Assembly: GCF_002198715.1 (NCBI RefSeq)
Contig: NZ_MWLK01000015.1
Span: forward strand, 122,656-186,655
DNA from: Rhodomicrobium sp. R_RK_3
GTDB lineage: Bacteria > Pseudomonadota > Alphaproteobacteria > Rhizobiales > Rhodomicrobiaceae
DNA length: 64,000 nt
Direction: 5' to 3'
Shown: positions 27,828 through 36,546 of the stretch, one piece after another
Position numbering within the stretch: position 1 is the first letter of the stretch
How the letters are laid out: every line of letters begins with the position of its first letter
The notes under the pieces: model-generated
Told to the model about the DNA's origin: nothing
The model's input: only the letters and a program-made list of their open reading frames with translations
The model's database searches: none
Made by a program: the position numbers and the translations under genes

Positions 27828-28532
27828 ATGGACGCGATCCGCATCGGGGCCTGGGTGTTTTCCGTCGCGGCGCATGTGACGGTGGCGTGGCTGCTCGTCG
27901 CCGAGCTGCGCGGTTCTTCGGCGATCGATGCCGGGGCCGGTACGGATCAGTTCCTGCTCGAACAGGGAGTGGGCATCGAAAACATCGTGACCTTCGGCGA
28001 TGCGGCGGAAACGGTCGCGGATGCGGATGCGGCCTTGCCGGTCGTGCAGGCCGCCAGCGAGCAGCCCGAAGAGCTGAAGGAGGACGCGCCCCCTGCCATC
28101 GCAACAACCGCGGAGAGCGAGGAGACGACTGTCGTCGCCAAGCAGGTTGAGCCGGAGCCGGTGGAGGAGGTCAAGGCCGAGCAGGTCATGGCCGCGGCCG
28201 AGCAGGTCGAGCAGCAGGCCGCCTCGTCCGCCCAGACTGGCGGATTATCGACCGCGCTCTCGGCCTATTTCGGCCGCGTCAGCCGCGCCTTCGAGCGCCA
28301 TAAGGCCAAGCCCGCGAGCCGGCGCGCCGGGGTCGCCATCGTGCGCTTCTCGATGGAGCCGTCCGGCCGGGTGATCTCCCGCGAGATCGAGCGGAGTTCC
28401 GGCTCGGCGATGCTGGACAACGCCGCGCTGGCATCGGTCGACCGGGCCTCGCCCTTACCGCCGGTCCCCCCGGAAATCGTGGCAGCGCGCCCGCTGACGT
28501 TTTCCGTGCCGTTCAACTTCATCGTCCGCTGA
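27828..28532 (+). CDS. tonB: TonB-family energy transducer
   Basis: 234 residues. One N-terminal membrane helix (about 5-25) with the SxxAHxxxA-like pattern (SVAAHVTVA), a long Glu/Ala/Val/Pro-rich periplasmic spacer (about 60-145) and a C-terminal TonB fold (GVAIVRFSMEPSGRVI ... ALASVDRASPLPPVP). The operon delivers energy to an outer-membrane receptor; the convergently transcribed receptor next door is the natural client. Confidence 0.92.
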   Translation: MDAIRIGAWVFSVAAHVTVAWLLVAELRGSSAIDAGAGTDQFLLEQGVGIENIVTFGDAAETVADADAALPVVQAASEQPEELKEDAPPAIATTAESEETTVVAKQVEPEPVEEVKAEQVMAAAEQVEQQAASSAQTGGLSTALSAYFGRVSRAFERHKAKPASRRAGVAIVRFSMEPSGRVISREIERSSGSAMLDNAALASVDRASPLPPVPPEIVAARPLTFSVPFNFIVR

Positions 28533-28579
28533 CCGGCGTGCCCGGTCGCTGTGGGCTTCTCACGCGGCGAGAAAAGCAG

Positions 28580-28606
28580 ATCCCCGCGCAGAGGCTGCGC
28601 GGGGAT
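28580..28606. terminator. Bidirectional terminator between tonB and the receptor gene
   Basis: A perfect 11-bp stem ATCCCCGCGCA/TGCGCGGGGAT (28580-28590, 28596-28606) with a 5-nt loop. It lies between two convergent stop codons (28532 and 28627) and can serve both strands. The flanking T or A runs are short. Confidence 0.75.
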
Positions 28607-28626
28607 TTCGGCATCATGGCTAGCCC

Positions 28627-31104
28627 CTAAAACTTCACCTTCAGGCCCGCATAGGCCGAGAGCGGCTGCGCGGGCGTGATCGTGCGCGGGTCGGTCAGCC
28701 CGACGTCCTCGGCTTCGAAAAACGTCCCGTAGGTGGCGTATTCATTGTCGAAGACATTGTTGACGATGCCGTAGATCTGCACGTTCTTGGTAAGCTGGTA
28801 GGAGGTGTGCAGGTTGAACACGGCGTAGCTGGCGAGCTCGGCATTGTCGTTGCCCTCGTCGCCGACGAAGAACTGGTCGCTGGAGAACACCATGTCGGCG
28901 CCGATCCGCCAAACCTCCGTCAGGGCATATTCGCCGCCCAGCTTAATGCGGTGTGCGGGGATCGCCGGGATGTGATCGCCCTTGCGGACCTGGATGTCGC
29001 CGTTGTCGTCGGCCTCCGGATTGCTCGGCGAGGGCAAGAGCAGATCATCCTGGAAGGTCGCGTTGATATAGGCGTAGTTTGCAAACAGCGACAGGCGCGG
29101 CGAGCGGTAGGCGATGCCCGCCTCGATGCCCTGGCGCAGCGTGTCGCCGGCGTTCTGGAAGAAGCCGCGGCCGGCAATGTCACTGGCGACATTGATGATG
29201 TCGTTGGTGTTGAGGGTGTGAAAGACGCCGAGGCTCCAGTCGATACGGCCGCCGCTATTGGGCACGCCCAAATTGCCGCGCAGGCCCGCTTCCCAGGTGT
29301 GCGAGACGACCTGCTCCAGCTCCGGGTCGGAGACGAGGAAATTCTCCAAAAGGCACGGTGCCTCGGGATCGGAGCAGGCCAGTTCAGCCGGGGTCGGCGC
29401 GCGATTGGCTTCCGAATAGCTGCCATAGAGCGATAATTGCGGGCTGAATTTATAGGTCAGCCCTGCCATCGGATTGAAGCGCGTATAGGTGTGCTCGGCG
29501 GTCAGGTCCGCATTGTTGCCGAGCTGGTCCTGGAGATCGAGATTGGCATAGTTGAAGCGGCCTCCCGCCGTGAAAGCCAAAGCCGAGGTCACGTCGAAGG
29601 TGTTGGAGACATACACGCCGAGATAATCGGTCGTGGTGTTCAGGCCCACGGGCACGATGCCTTCCGGCCCTTGCGGGAAGATGCCGAGGCCGCTGACGAC
29701 GAAATTGCTGAGATTGATGCTGCCGAGTTCGCTGTCCGAGGTCGACGTGACCTTGCCGTGATCGCCGCTGACGCCAACGACGAACTGGTTGCTATGGCCG
29801 AACAGCGGCGCCTTGCTGGTCGCCTGCACCGAGGCGCCGAAGCTTTTTGCGTCCACCGAGGTGCGGTCGATCGAGCCGATGGTTTCTCCGTCGTCGAATG
29901 GGTTGGCGATCGGATTGCCGCCGCCATCGACGAGTTGCTCATCCTCGAGGCAGAGGAAATCCGCGTCATCGCACGGCTCGACATCGGAGACGTTGCCGTC
30001 CACGTGCTTCTGCCGGAAACGGCGCAGATAGGCGACACCGGACACGCTGAGCGTCGGCGTGACGACCACCGTGCCGTTGGCGGACAGCATCGCCATGTCG
30101 TTCTTGGTGGTCTGCGGCGTGGTGAAGGTTTTTGACCAGTCCTGCTCCAGCAGCTCGACCGGCGATGGCGCTGCGACGCCGAAAAAGTTGCTGGCGCCGG
30201 TGAAATTCAGATGGAATTCGCTGTCGCGGTTCTTGACGCCGAGATCGCCATACATCCGGCGCACCTTCGAGGGCGAGAAATCGCGAAAGCCGTCATCGTT
30301 GATGCCTTCAAGCGCGATATAGGCCGCCACATTGCCGGACTGCACGCCGCCCTGCAGCGATTCCTGGATCCGCCCGTAGGAGCCGATGCGCGTATCCGAC
30401 TCGACTCCCTGGAAGCCGAAGCCGTCCTTCATGGTGACGCTGATCGCGCCGCCGATGGCGTTGAGGCCGAACACCGGATTGCCGCTGACCACGCTGATGT
30501 CATTGATCGCGACGGTCGGGATCATGTCCCAGTTGACGGTGTCGCCGAACACCTCGTTGATGCGCACGCCATTCTGATAGACGGCCAGCCCCTGCGGCGA
30601 GCCGTTGACTGGCGAGGCGACGAAGCCGCGATATTGCACATCGGTCTGGAATTCGCTGCCTTGCAGGTCGCTCAGGATGATGCCGGGCACGGTGAGTTGC
30701 AGCGCCTGCTCGATCGTGACCGCGCCGCTGCGCTCGACATCCTCGGCCGTGACGCGGCCAACCGCGTTCGGGACCTTCTCCAGTGGCAGCTCGCTGCCCG
30801 CCAGCGGCGACATCCTGACGAGATTGTCGTCCGCGCCTGGCCCGGCATCGACCGGCTCCTCCGCAATCTCGACAGGAGCGGGTTCAGGGGCAGGGGCAGG
30901 CTGGGGCTGCGTCTGCGCTTGCGGCTTCTTCTTTGCGACCGATTTCTTCGGCTTCGGCTTAGGCTGCTCCTGGATGATGTTCACAGGAGGGATTTGCCCC
31001 GCCCCCGGCTGCGACTGCTGCGCCCGCCCCTCGGACGCAAGGCAAAATGCTGCGACGCCGGCGGCAGCATATGCGGCCGCGTCGCAATAAAGGCTGCGTT
31101 TCAT
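28627..31104 (-). CDS. TonB-dependent outer-membrane receptor
   Basis: 825 residues from ATG 31104, preceded by a G-rich ribosome site. Signal peptide to about residue 29 (GRA-QQ). An unusual Pro/Lys/Gln-rich stretch (about residues 45-85, with KPKPKK) precedes the plug domain (VGRVTAEDVERSG, VPGIILSD, GLNAIGGAISVTMKDG), then a 22-strand-type beta barrel ending in the aromatic signature AGLKVKF. The ligand cannot be read from sequence; the context (mxa regulation, own TonB/ExbBD) makes a metal or metallophore a reasonable guess. Possible partner of the convergent tonB operon. Confidence 0.92.
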   Translation of the reverse strand: MKRSLYCDAAAYAAAGVAAFCLASEGRAQQSQPGAGQIPPVNIIQEQPKPKPKKSVAKKKPQAQTQPQPAPAPEPAPVEIAEEPVDAGPGADDNLVRMSPLAGSELPLEKVPNAVGRVTAEDVERSGAVTIEQALQLTVPGIILSDLQGSEFQTDVQYRGFVASPVNGSPQGLAVYQNGVRINEVFGDTVNWDMIPTVAINDISVVSGNPVFGLNAIGGAISVTMKDGFGFQGVESDTRIGSYGRIQESLQGGVQSGNVAAYIALEGINDDGFRDFSPSKVRRMYGDLGVKNRDSEFHLNFTGASNFFGVAAPSPVELLEQDWSKTFTTPQTTKNDMAMLSANGTVVVTPTLSVSGVAYLRRFRQKHVDGNVSDVEPCDDADFLCLEDEQLVDGGGNPIANPFDDGETIGSIDRTSVDAKSFGASVQATSKAPLFGHSNQFVVGVSGDHGKVTSTSDSELGSINLSNFVVSGLGIFPQGPEGIVPVGLNTTTDYLGVYVSNTFDVTSALAFTAGGRFNYANLDLQDQLGNNADLTAEHTYTRFNPMAGLTYKFSPQLSLYGSYSEANRAPTPAELACSDPEAPCLLENFLVSDPELEQVVSHTWEAGLRGNLGVPNSGGRIDWSLGVFHTLNTNDIINVASDIAGRGFFQNAGDTLRQGIEAGIAYRSPRLSLFANYAYINATFQDDLLLPSPSNPEADDNGDIQVRKGDHIPAIPAHRIKLGGEYALTEVWRIGADMVFSSDQFFVGDEGNDNAELASYAVFNLHTSYQLTKNVQIYGIVNNVFDNEYATYGTFFEAEDVGLTDPRTITPAQPLSAYAGLKVKF

Positions 31105-31554
31105 AGTCCCCCCCGATTCAGCGATTTGGTGTCGGTGTTTCCCTTGGATCGCTTGTTCTTGTAGCGCGCGGCTTGCCGAAGCCATTTTCAAAGATGGCGG
31201 CCGTAGACTGTCACTCGCCGGACGTCCCTTCATCCGGATGGTGGATTTCCCCAGGCCGATGTCGCTATGTTCCCCGGCGTTCCATTCGTGCCTGCTTCGC
31301 TGAGACCGCGGCCTCACCCGAATCATGCAAGACAGTGCGCCGCAATGATATTGCGCCCATCGATTCGAGCGAGCCTAGTCCGAGCCGCCAAGCCGCGCCA
31401 CGGCACCTTTTCCAATTCGGATTGCCAAAAGTTCCCGAACGCTGAGTAGCGCTGCCGGCAATAATCAGGGCAAGATCGATCCGCGCACGCCGAATCGGGC
31501 GGCGCGCGGATGATTTTTAAGTACGGACCCGGCCATCATACGGCGAGGACACCC
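31105..31554. promoter_or_regulatory. Divergent control region between the TonB receptor and the second kinase
   Basis: 450 bp without a gene. At 31419-31440 lies GGATTGCCA followed by AAAGTTCCCGAAC. This matches GGATTGCCA(G)AAAGT and the GTTCCCGA half-site of the mxaF upstream region, suggesting a shared regulator. GTTCCCGAAC can be read as a 4+4 inverted repeat. Confidence 0.5.
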
Positions 31555-33048
31555 ATGCCGGCCATTCACCAGCCTTACGCCGCGCGAGCCTGGCACGGCC
31601 ATCGCGCGGGGCGCGGGGCAATTGCCTGGGCCGGCGCCGCGCTGCCTTCGCTCTGGCGCGGCCGGTCGCTGCGCTGGCAGGTGCTCGCGACCTTCATCCT
31701 GATCAATCTCATCGCGGCCTTGGCCACTGCGTCTCTGGTGCTCTTCAACGCCAAGCGCGCGACGGAAGCGGAAATCGCAGCGTCCGTCGCAATGGCCGAA
31801 CGCTTCGTCCGCACCAGCATAGATAGTCTCGATCGCGCCATGCCCGGCGGCCTCTGGCTGGAGGACCTGCCCGGTCGGATCGGCCCGATGCGGCACGTGC
31901 GGCTGCTGATCAGCACGGTCGGCGGCAAGGCGATCTGGCAGGAGCATTCCTCGGGCGGCGGCGCCAGACCCCATGAGGCCGCGGCTCCGCGCTGGTTCGC
32001 CTCGATGGTTCATGTCGATGATCTCAGCCGCGAAATCCCTGTCATATCGGGTGGACGCCGCCTCGGCACGGTGCTGGTGACGGGCGAGCCCGAAGACGAG
32101 ATTGCCGAGGTCTGGTCGGACATGGCCGATCTCGCCGCCGTCGGCCTGCTGGTCGATCTCAGCGTCATCCTGGTGCTCTATTTTGCCTTCGGGCGCGTGC
32201 TGACGCCTCTCTCTGCGCTTTCGGCCGGGCTTCGCCAGCTCGAACAAGGCCATTTCCGCCACCGGCTGCTCGAGCCGAAGGCGCGCGAACTTGCCGACCT
32301 CGCCTGCCGCTTCAACGCGCTGGCCGGATCGCTCGGCACGGCCCAGGCGGAAAACATCCGCCTAAACCACCGGCTCCTGACGGCCCAGGAAGACGAGCGC
32401 CGCCTGATCGCGCACGAGCTGCATGACGAACTCGGTCCCTGCCTGTTCGGCCTGAGGGCGAATATGGCCGTGCTGAACCGGCTCGCTTCGGATCTTCCCG
32501 AGGAGAAGGCTGGCCGCGTCAGAAGCCGTGTGCAGATCCTGAGCGAAATCGCCGGTCGGGTTCAGACGGTGAACCGGCGCCTCCTGCAGCGGCTGCGTCC
32601 CATCGCGCTCGGCGACGTCCCCCTCGCCGATCTGCTTGCCGCGCTGGTCTCGGAATTCGAAAAGCATGATGACGCGCCGGACATTGCCTTCCGGCCGGTG
32701 CAGCTTGCCGACAGCTACGGCGATTGCGTCGATCTCACGCTGTATCGCTGCCTGCAGGAAGGGCTGACCAACATCGTCCGTCATGCACAGGCCAAATCGG
32801 TCGAACTGCGGATTGAAGACGGTCTCGGCGCGGTAAGGCTGAGCCTGCGCGATGACGGTCTGGGCATGGCGGCCGGAACGCCGCTCGGCATGGGCCTGTC
32901 CGGCATGAAGGAGCGCGTGCATGCGCTCGGCGGCAGCGTCTCCATTTCGGCATGGGCGACCGGCGGCACCTGCCTCGAAATTACCCTGCCCGCCGAAAAC
33001 CCGGAGAGCCGCCGCAGCGCTATCGCTGGACATGAGGGGACAAGCTGA
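31555..33048 (+). CDS. Second sensor histidine kinase, paralogue of the mxaF-adjacent kinase
   Basis: 497 residues from ATG 31555 with GAGG 7 nt upstream. Same plan as the kinase at 24030: two membrane segments (about 43-63 and 195-215), a periplasmic sensor with shared landmarks (AERFVR, LPG, RHVRL, GRRLGTVLVTGEPEDE), HisKA_3 with His290 in HELHDELGP, and a GHKL ATPase. The periplasmic part is clearly related but diverged, so a different ligand or sensitivity is likely. Overlaps the next regulator by 1 nt. Confidence 0.87.
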   Translation: MPAIHQPYAARAWHGHRAGRGAIAWAGAALPSLWRGRSLRWQVLATFILINLIAALATASLVLFNAKRATEAEIAASVAMAERFVRTSIDSLDRAMPGGLWLEDLPGRIGPMRHVRLLISTVGGKAIWQEHSSGGGARPHEAAAPRWFASMVHVDDLSREIPVISGGRRLGTVLVTGEPEDEIAEVWSDMADLAAVGLLVDLSVILVLYFAFGRVLTPLSALSAGLRQLEQGHFRHRLLEPKARELADLACRFNALAGSLGTAQAENIRLNHRLLTAQEDERRLIAHELHDELGPCLFGLRANMAVLNRLASDLPEEKAGRVRSRVQILSEIAGRVQTVNRRLLQRLRPIALGDVPLADLLAALVSEFEKHDDAPDIAFRPVQLADSYGDCVDLTLYRCLQEGLTNIVRHAQAKSVELRIEDGLGAVRLSLRDDGLGMAAGTPLGMGLSGMKERVHALGGSVSISAWATGGTCLEITLPAENPESRRSAIAGHEGTS

Positions 33049-33695
33049 TGTCATCAGTGCTTTTGATCGACGACCATCCCATCGTGCTGCAAGGTTGCCG
33101 CACGGTGCTTGAGGAGGCCGGCTTCACGGAGATCCACGAGGCCAGCGATCTCGCCTCCGCCTACCGCCTGTATCACCGCAAGCACCCGCGCATCATCGTC
33201 CTCGACCTGTCCATTCACGGCAAGGGCCTGGCCGGGCTGACACTGATCAGCCGCATCCGCGCCCGTGACCGGCGCACGCCGATCCTGGTCTTCAGCATGC
33301 ACAGCGACGCCGTCGTCATCCGCCGCGCCCTCGATGCCGGCGCGACCGGCTATTTGCTCAAGGACACCGCCGCCGAGGAGTTTATCGATGCGGTGAACGC
33401 CGTGCGGCGCGGCCTACCCTTCCTGAGCCACCGTGTCGCCCTGCAGGTGGCGATGCTCGGCGAGAGCGGATCGAAGGAGCGCATGACCCAGCGCGAATTG
33501 CAGACCCTCGCCCTCGTCGCCGACGGGAAGGCCTACGCCCAGATCGCGGAGGAGCTCGGCGTCAGCTACAAGACGGTCGCGAACACGTGCTCGCAATTGA
33601 AGCTGAAGCTCGGCGCCGGCACGCTGCCGGAACTCATTCGCATGTCAATCGAATATGTGGCGAGCGCGCCCGCAAAGGCGCCGATGCTGCCATAG
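33048..33695 (+). CDS. Second NarL/FixJ-family response regulator
   Basis: 215 residues. Receiver with Asp53 in VLDLSIHG and Lys in YLLKDTA; LuxR-type HTH with AYAQIAEELGVSYKTVANT. Similar over its whole length to the regulator at 25451, consistent with duplication of the kinase/regulator pair. The recognition helices are almost identical (SYKTVAN followed by a one-or-two-residue change), so both may bind related DNA sites. Confidence 0.88.
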   Translation: MSSVLLIDDHPIVLQGCRTVLEEAGFTEIHEASDLASAYRLYHRKHPRIIVLDLSIHGKGLAGLTLISRIRARDRRTPILVFSMHSDAVVIRRALDAGATGYLLKDTAAEEFIDAVNAVRRGLPFLSHRVALQVAMLGESGSKERMTQRELQTLALVADGKAYAQIAEELGVSYKTVANTCSQLKLKLGAGTLPELIRMSIEYVASAPAKAPMLP

Positions 33696-33719
33696 CGCCG
33701 CCGGGCGCTAGGTCTTGGT

Positions 33720-33810
33720 GTTCCGCGACACGTCCGTTGCGCGATGGCAACAGTTCGTTCTGGTGTTCAGTCGCGCAGTCCAAAACAGAGACAAAAGTTC
33801 CGCGATACGT
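33720..33810. repeat. Duplicated 14-nt motif before the nuclease/ParA cassette
   Basis: GTTCCGCGACACGT (33720-33733) and GTTCCGCGATACGT (33797-33810) match at 13 of 14 positions, 77 nt apart, same orientation. The second copy abuts an AT-rich stretch (33811-33842) that looks like the promoter of the cassette. They could be operators or centromere-like sites for the ParA-type protein or a partner (inference). Confidence 0.55.
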
Positions 33811-33848
33811 TAATTTAACTAAAGTTATACCAATTTTGTAATGCGTCG

Positions 33849-34427
33849 ATGTTTGATCCTGTTGCCAAGAGCCGCCACGAGACGGAGCTTGAAGAAGGCG
33901 TTCATGCCTACCTGAGCTTTCATTTTTGCGGCGATATTGCCTCGCCTTTTCGCGGGCAGGATTTCACCGTGGCAAATACGGCTCGCGGCGGGGAACGATC
34001 AGGTCGCTGGTCGCGCCCCGATTTAACGCTCGTTGCTCTCCAGAAATTCTCATATCCGCGCCGCATTGCGATTGAACTTTTCGGGTTCGAAATCAAACGG
34101 GACATGCAGGCGGATATTTCTAGCGCGTTCGAGGCTGTAGCCCACACGCGCTTCGTTCATTACGCCTATGTCGTTTGGCAGGTTCTACCCGGGTCTGAAA
34201 ATTACAAGATCGCCAAGGACATAGAGACAAGCTGTCAACACCACGGCATCGGCCTGATTACGTTCTCAGATGCCCTAAGTGCATCGTCCTATGCCGTGCG
34301 CGCCACTCCCGTCCGGCAGCATCCGCATCCGTGGGATGTGGACGAATACCTCACGAAGCGATTGGCGCGACCTGATCAGGAAAATCTGATGAACAAAATC
34401 CAAAGCTTGCAGGAGCAAGAGCGATGA
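33849..34427 (+). CDS. Putative PD-(D/E)XK nuclease-like protein
   Basis: 192 residues. I do not recognise a named family, but a nuclease-fold signature is visible: Glu residues in the first helix (ETELEE, 11-16), then RPD (P57-D58) at the end of a strand, then FEIK (E81, K83) in the next strand, preceded by hydrophobic positions. A region with YAYVVWQVLP follows as a further core strand. No signal peptide. The stop overlaps the ATPase start (ATGA), so the two are coupled. It may be a restriction- or repair-type endonuclease. The upstream DNA is AT-rich compared with the genome. Confidence 0.65.
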   Translation: MFDPVAKSRHETELEEGVHAYLSFHFCGDIASPFRGQDFTVANTARGGERSGRWSRPDLTLVALQKFSYPRRIAIELFGFEIKRDMQADISSAFEAVAHTRFVHYAYVVWQVLPGSENYKIAKDIETSCQHHGIGLITFSDALSASSYAVRATPVRQHPHPWDVDEYLTKRLARPDQENLMNKIQSLQEQER

Positions 34428-35449
34428 AGGTCGTGCCGGTGTTCAACATGAAAGGCGGGGTCGCGAAGACGACGAGCTCGGTGCTGTTGGCCGAGGGGCT
34501 TGCGCAGTTCTGCGGTTTCCGAGTCCTGATTGTCGACGCTGATCCCCAGCTCAATGCAACACGGATGGTCTTGTCCCACACAGCCATTGCCGAGGCCGTG
34601 AGCGGTCCGCAGAACCGCGCCAGGACGGTCGCGCGCTACCTGCTCAAGAGCGTCACCGAAACCGGCCTTCCGGATCCACGGGACTTCGTTTTACCGAAGG
34701 TCGGAACAATCCATGGCGCCGGCCAGATCGATCTGCTGGCCGGGACGCCGCGCACGGCTGAAGTGGCAGATACAATGTTGGTCGCCGGGGCGAACCCTGG
34801 CCGTACGTTGGAGAACGTTCTTCAGCGTGCTTCGATGGCCTTCCGGAAGCTGAACGAAGCCGGGCCTTACGACGTGATTCTTGTCGACTGTCCACCAGGG
34901 CTGACGACGATCGTCAGGGCTGCGTTGAGCGCTGCTGATCTGCTCATCGTGCCAACAACAGCCGACGATACTGCCTATACGGGTATCGGCAACTTGGTCT
35001 GGCACTTACAGCAACATCGTGAAATAAGGCCCGCGGTGGTCGAGAACAGACGGATACTGGTAACGCGGTACCAAGCCGCCATCCATGAAAGCAATTTACC
35101 GTCATTGAAGCGAGAATCCGTGTTCATGGCTCCCATTGCGGAACGGTCCACTATTCGGGATGCTCGTCTATTTTCGCCGCACTCCGAGACAAGCTTTAAA
35201 GGGAAATACGGTGGTCCGGCGGAGAAGGATTTCAAAAAGATAATCGCCGAGCTGACGGCGGCACTCGGTCTAGCGAGGCCGAACAGCGTTGCAAAAGAAC
35301 CGCTACCGAAGGATGTCATCCATGTCAAAGGAGACCAAGATAGTCGAGAGCTTCCTAATGGAGCTGATAAACATCATGGAGGAAAAGCCCGCCCTGGCAA
35401 AAAGATTAGCTTCAGCGATCTCTTCTCATTTTCGCGAAGACCCCATTGA
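34424..35449 (+). CDS. ParA/MinD-family (SIMIBI) ATPase
   Basis: 341 residues. Deviant Walker A KGGVAKT at 10-16, Walker A' LIVDADPQ, Walker B ILVDCPPG, and a conserved PTTADDTAYTG switch segment. It is longer than plain ParA and has a C-terminal extension. Chromosomal or plasmid ParAs are followed by parB; here no ParB-like gene follows, and the partners are a nuclease-like protein upstream and a small SAP-like protein overlapping its 3' end. Function could be partition, positioning or a defence-type ATPase. Confidence 0.85.
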   Translation: MKVVPVFNMKGGVAKTTSSVLLAEGLAQFCGFRVLIVDADPQLNATRMVLSHTAIAEAVSGPQNRARTVARYLLKSVTETGLPDPRDFVLPKVGTIHGAGQIDLLAGTPRTAEVADTMLVAGANPGRTLENVLQRASMAFRKLNEAGPYDVILVDCPPGLTTIVRAALSAADLLIVPTTADDTAYTGIGNLVWHLQQHREIRPAVVENRRILVTRYQAAIHESNLPSLKRESVFMAPIAERSTIRDARLFSPHSETSFKGKYGGPAEKDFKKIIAELTAALGLARPNSVAKEPLPKDVIHVKGDQDSRELPNGADKHHGGKARPGKKISFSDLFSFSRRPH

Positions 35450-35663
35450 CCTAATTGAAACGTTTGCTGCCGACGGGCGAGAAGGGCTGAAGAGGCAACT
35501 TAAGAGGCTGAAGGTAGACGAACTCAGGCAGATTATCCGACGGCAACGTATCCCTTGCGGGGCCCCTTCCGATAAGCGCAAGGCGGAGCTGATCGACGTG
35601 ATTGTTGGGCATGTTGAAAACAAACACGCCGCATTTACCGGCGCGGACCTGGCCGCAGCTTAG
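35322..35663 (+). CDS. Small SAP/Rho-N-like protein overlapping the ParA gene
   Basis: 113 residues from ATG 35322, with GAAGGA 9 nt upstream; the first 128 nt overlap the ParA reading frame. Helical N-terminus, then about residues 58-96 (LKRLKVDELRQIIRR ... SDKRKAELIDVIVGHV) with the helix-turn-helix-like layout of SAP or Rho-N nucleic-acid binding motifs. It could be the DNA-binding partner of the ATPase, replacing ParB. The family is unnamed; the overlap argues that the gene is real. Confidence 0.65.
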   Translation: MSKETKIVESFLMELINIMEEKPALAKRLASAISSHFREDPIDLIETFAADGREGLKRQLKRLKVDELRQIIRRQRIPCGAPSDKRKAELIDVIVGHVENKHAAFTGADLAAA

Positions 35664-36081
35664 TCGATCGCGACTGCGCCGGCATCCTCTTTACCTCCGG
35701 CAATTCGCTACTGACGCACTGCTAACGGATGCTCCCTCTGAAGCTGGGTCTCAATTGCGTCCAACGGCGACGCATCTTACGGCACGTTCGCTACCTCGCT
35801 GCGACGAAAATTCTAAACAGGCGGGGGGCGAGCACGGCAACCGGACGCAGGATGCTGTTTGAGATCAGGAGGATTGACTTCTGCTGAGGATCTGCACCCA
35901 CCAAGCGCAGCAATAGACGAGCCTAACCGAGGCTGTGGATCTGTCGCTTAGGTGGTATAGAGTAACGATCCGCCGCCCCGAGCACATTCGCGAACGAGCC
36001 GCACCTCGGGTATCTGCTGTGGTGAATTGCCGTTGGAGCATTACGCCGTAATCAAAAAAGACCGAATTGGGAGAGAAACGG
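35664..36081. other. Intergenic stretch with a possible recombinase remnant
   Basis: 418 bp without an intact gene. Frame +2 at 35738-35887 reads ...RYLAATKILNRRGASTATGRR..., faintly like the helix of serine recombinases that precedes their DNA-binding end (NxRGxxTxxGR). It has no start codon with a ribosome site. Treated as a possible degenerate fragment only. Confidence 0.3.
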
Positions 36082-36546
36082 ATGAAAATCAGATTGGTCG
36101 CAGCGTTTGCTATTGGGTCGATCCTGACAGCTTTTCCGGCCCTAGCGCAGAACAAGGACGACGATGATAAGCCGGCTGCGCGCCACAGCATGTCCGGACT
36201 GCTCACCGGCCGCAAGAATCTCGATCCTCTAACCCTATCCTCGGGCAAGCCGCTGGCAAAAGGCCCTTATGAGCTGGAGGCGGGCAAATATTACCGGCTC
36301 AGTGTTGTCGCCGATGGCACAGCGGAACTTGCCTTGTCTGGCTCCGATTTCTTTCGCAATATCTGGATCAATGAAATTGTGATCAACAAGATTGAGGTCC
36401 GTCCCATGGGCGGCATTGAAAGCATAGAATTCGACGATGAAGGCACCGCGACGATATCCTTCGTGACGATCCGCCCGGGCACCTTCCACCTGCGCATTCC
36501 CAACACGACCGGCGATTCACAGCAGGCGATATTCATCGTCAAGTAG
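36082..36546 (+). CDS. Secreted protein of unknown function
   Basis: 154 residues from ATG 36082 with GGAGAG about 9 nt upstream. Signal peptide to residue ~22 (ALA-QNK) followed by a DDDDK acidic stretch. The mature part is beta-rich (KYYRLSVVADGTAELALSG ... GTFHLRIPN), resembling a small jelly-roll or cupredoxin-like domain, without visible metal ligands (no Cys). It probably stays in the periplasm. Unrecognised; no operon partners. Confidence 0.7.
   Translation: MKIRLVAAFAIGSILTAFPALAQNKDDDDKPAARHSMSGLLTGRKNLDPLTLSSGKPLAKGPYELEAGKYYRLSVVADGTAELALSGSDFFRNIWINEIVINKIEVRPMGGIESIEFDDEGTATISFVTIRPGTFHLRIPNTTGDSQQAIFIVK

Noticed and set aside
34424-35449. Ordinary chromosomal parAB partition locus
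   Set aside because: No ParB follows; the partners are a nuclease-like and a SAP-like protein.
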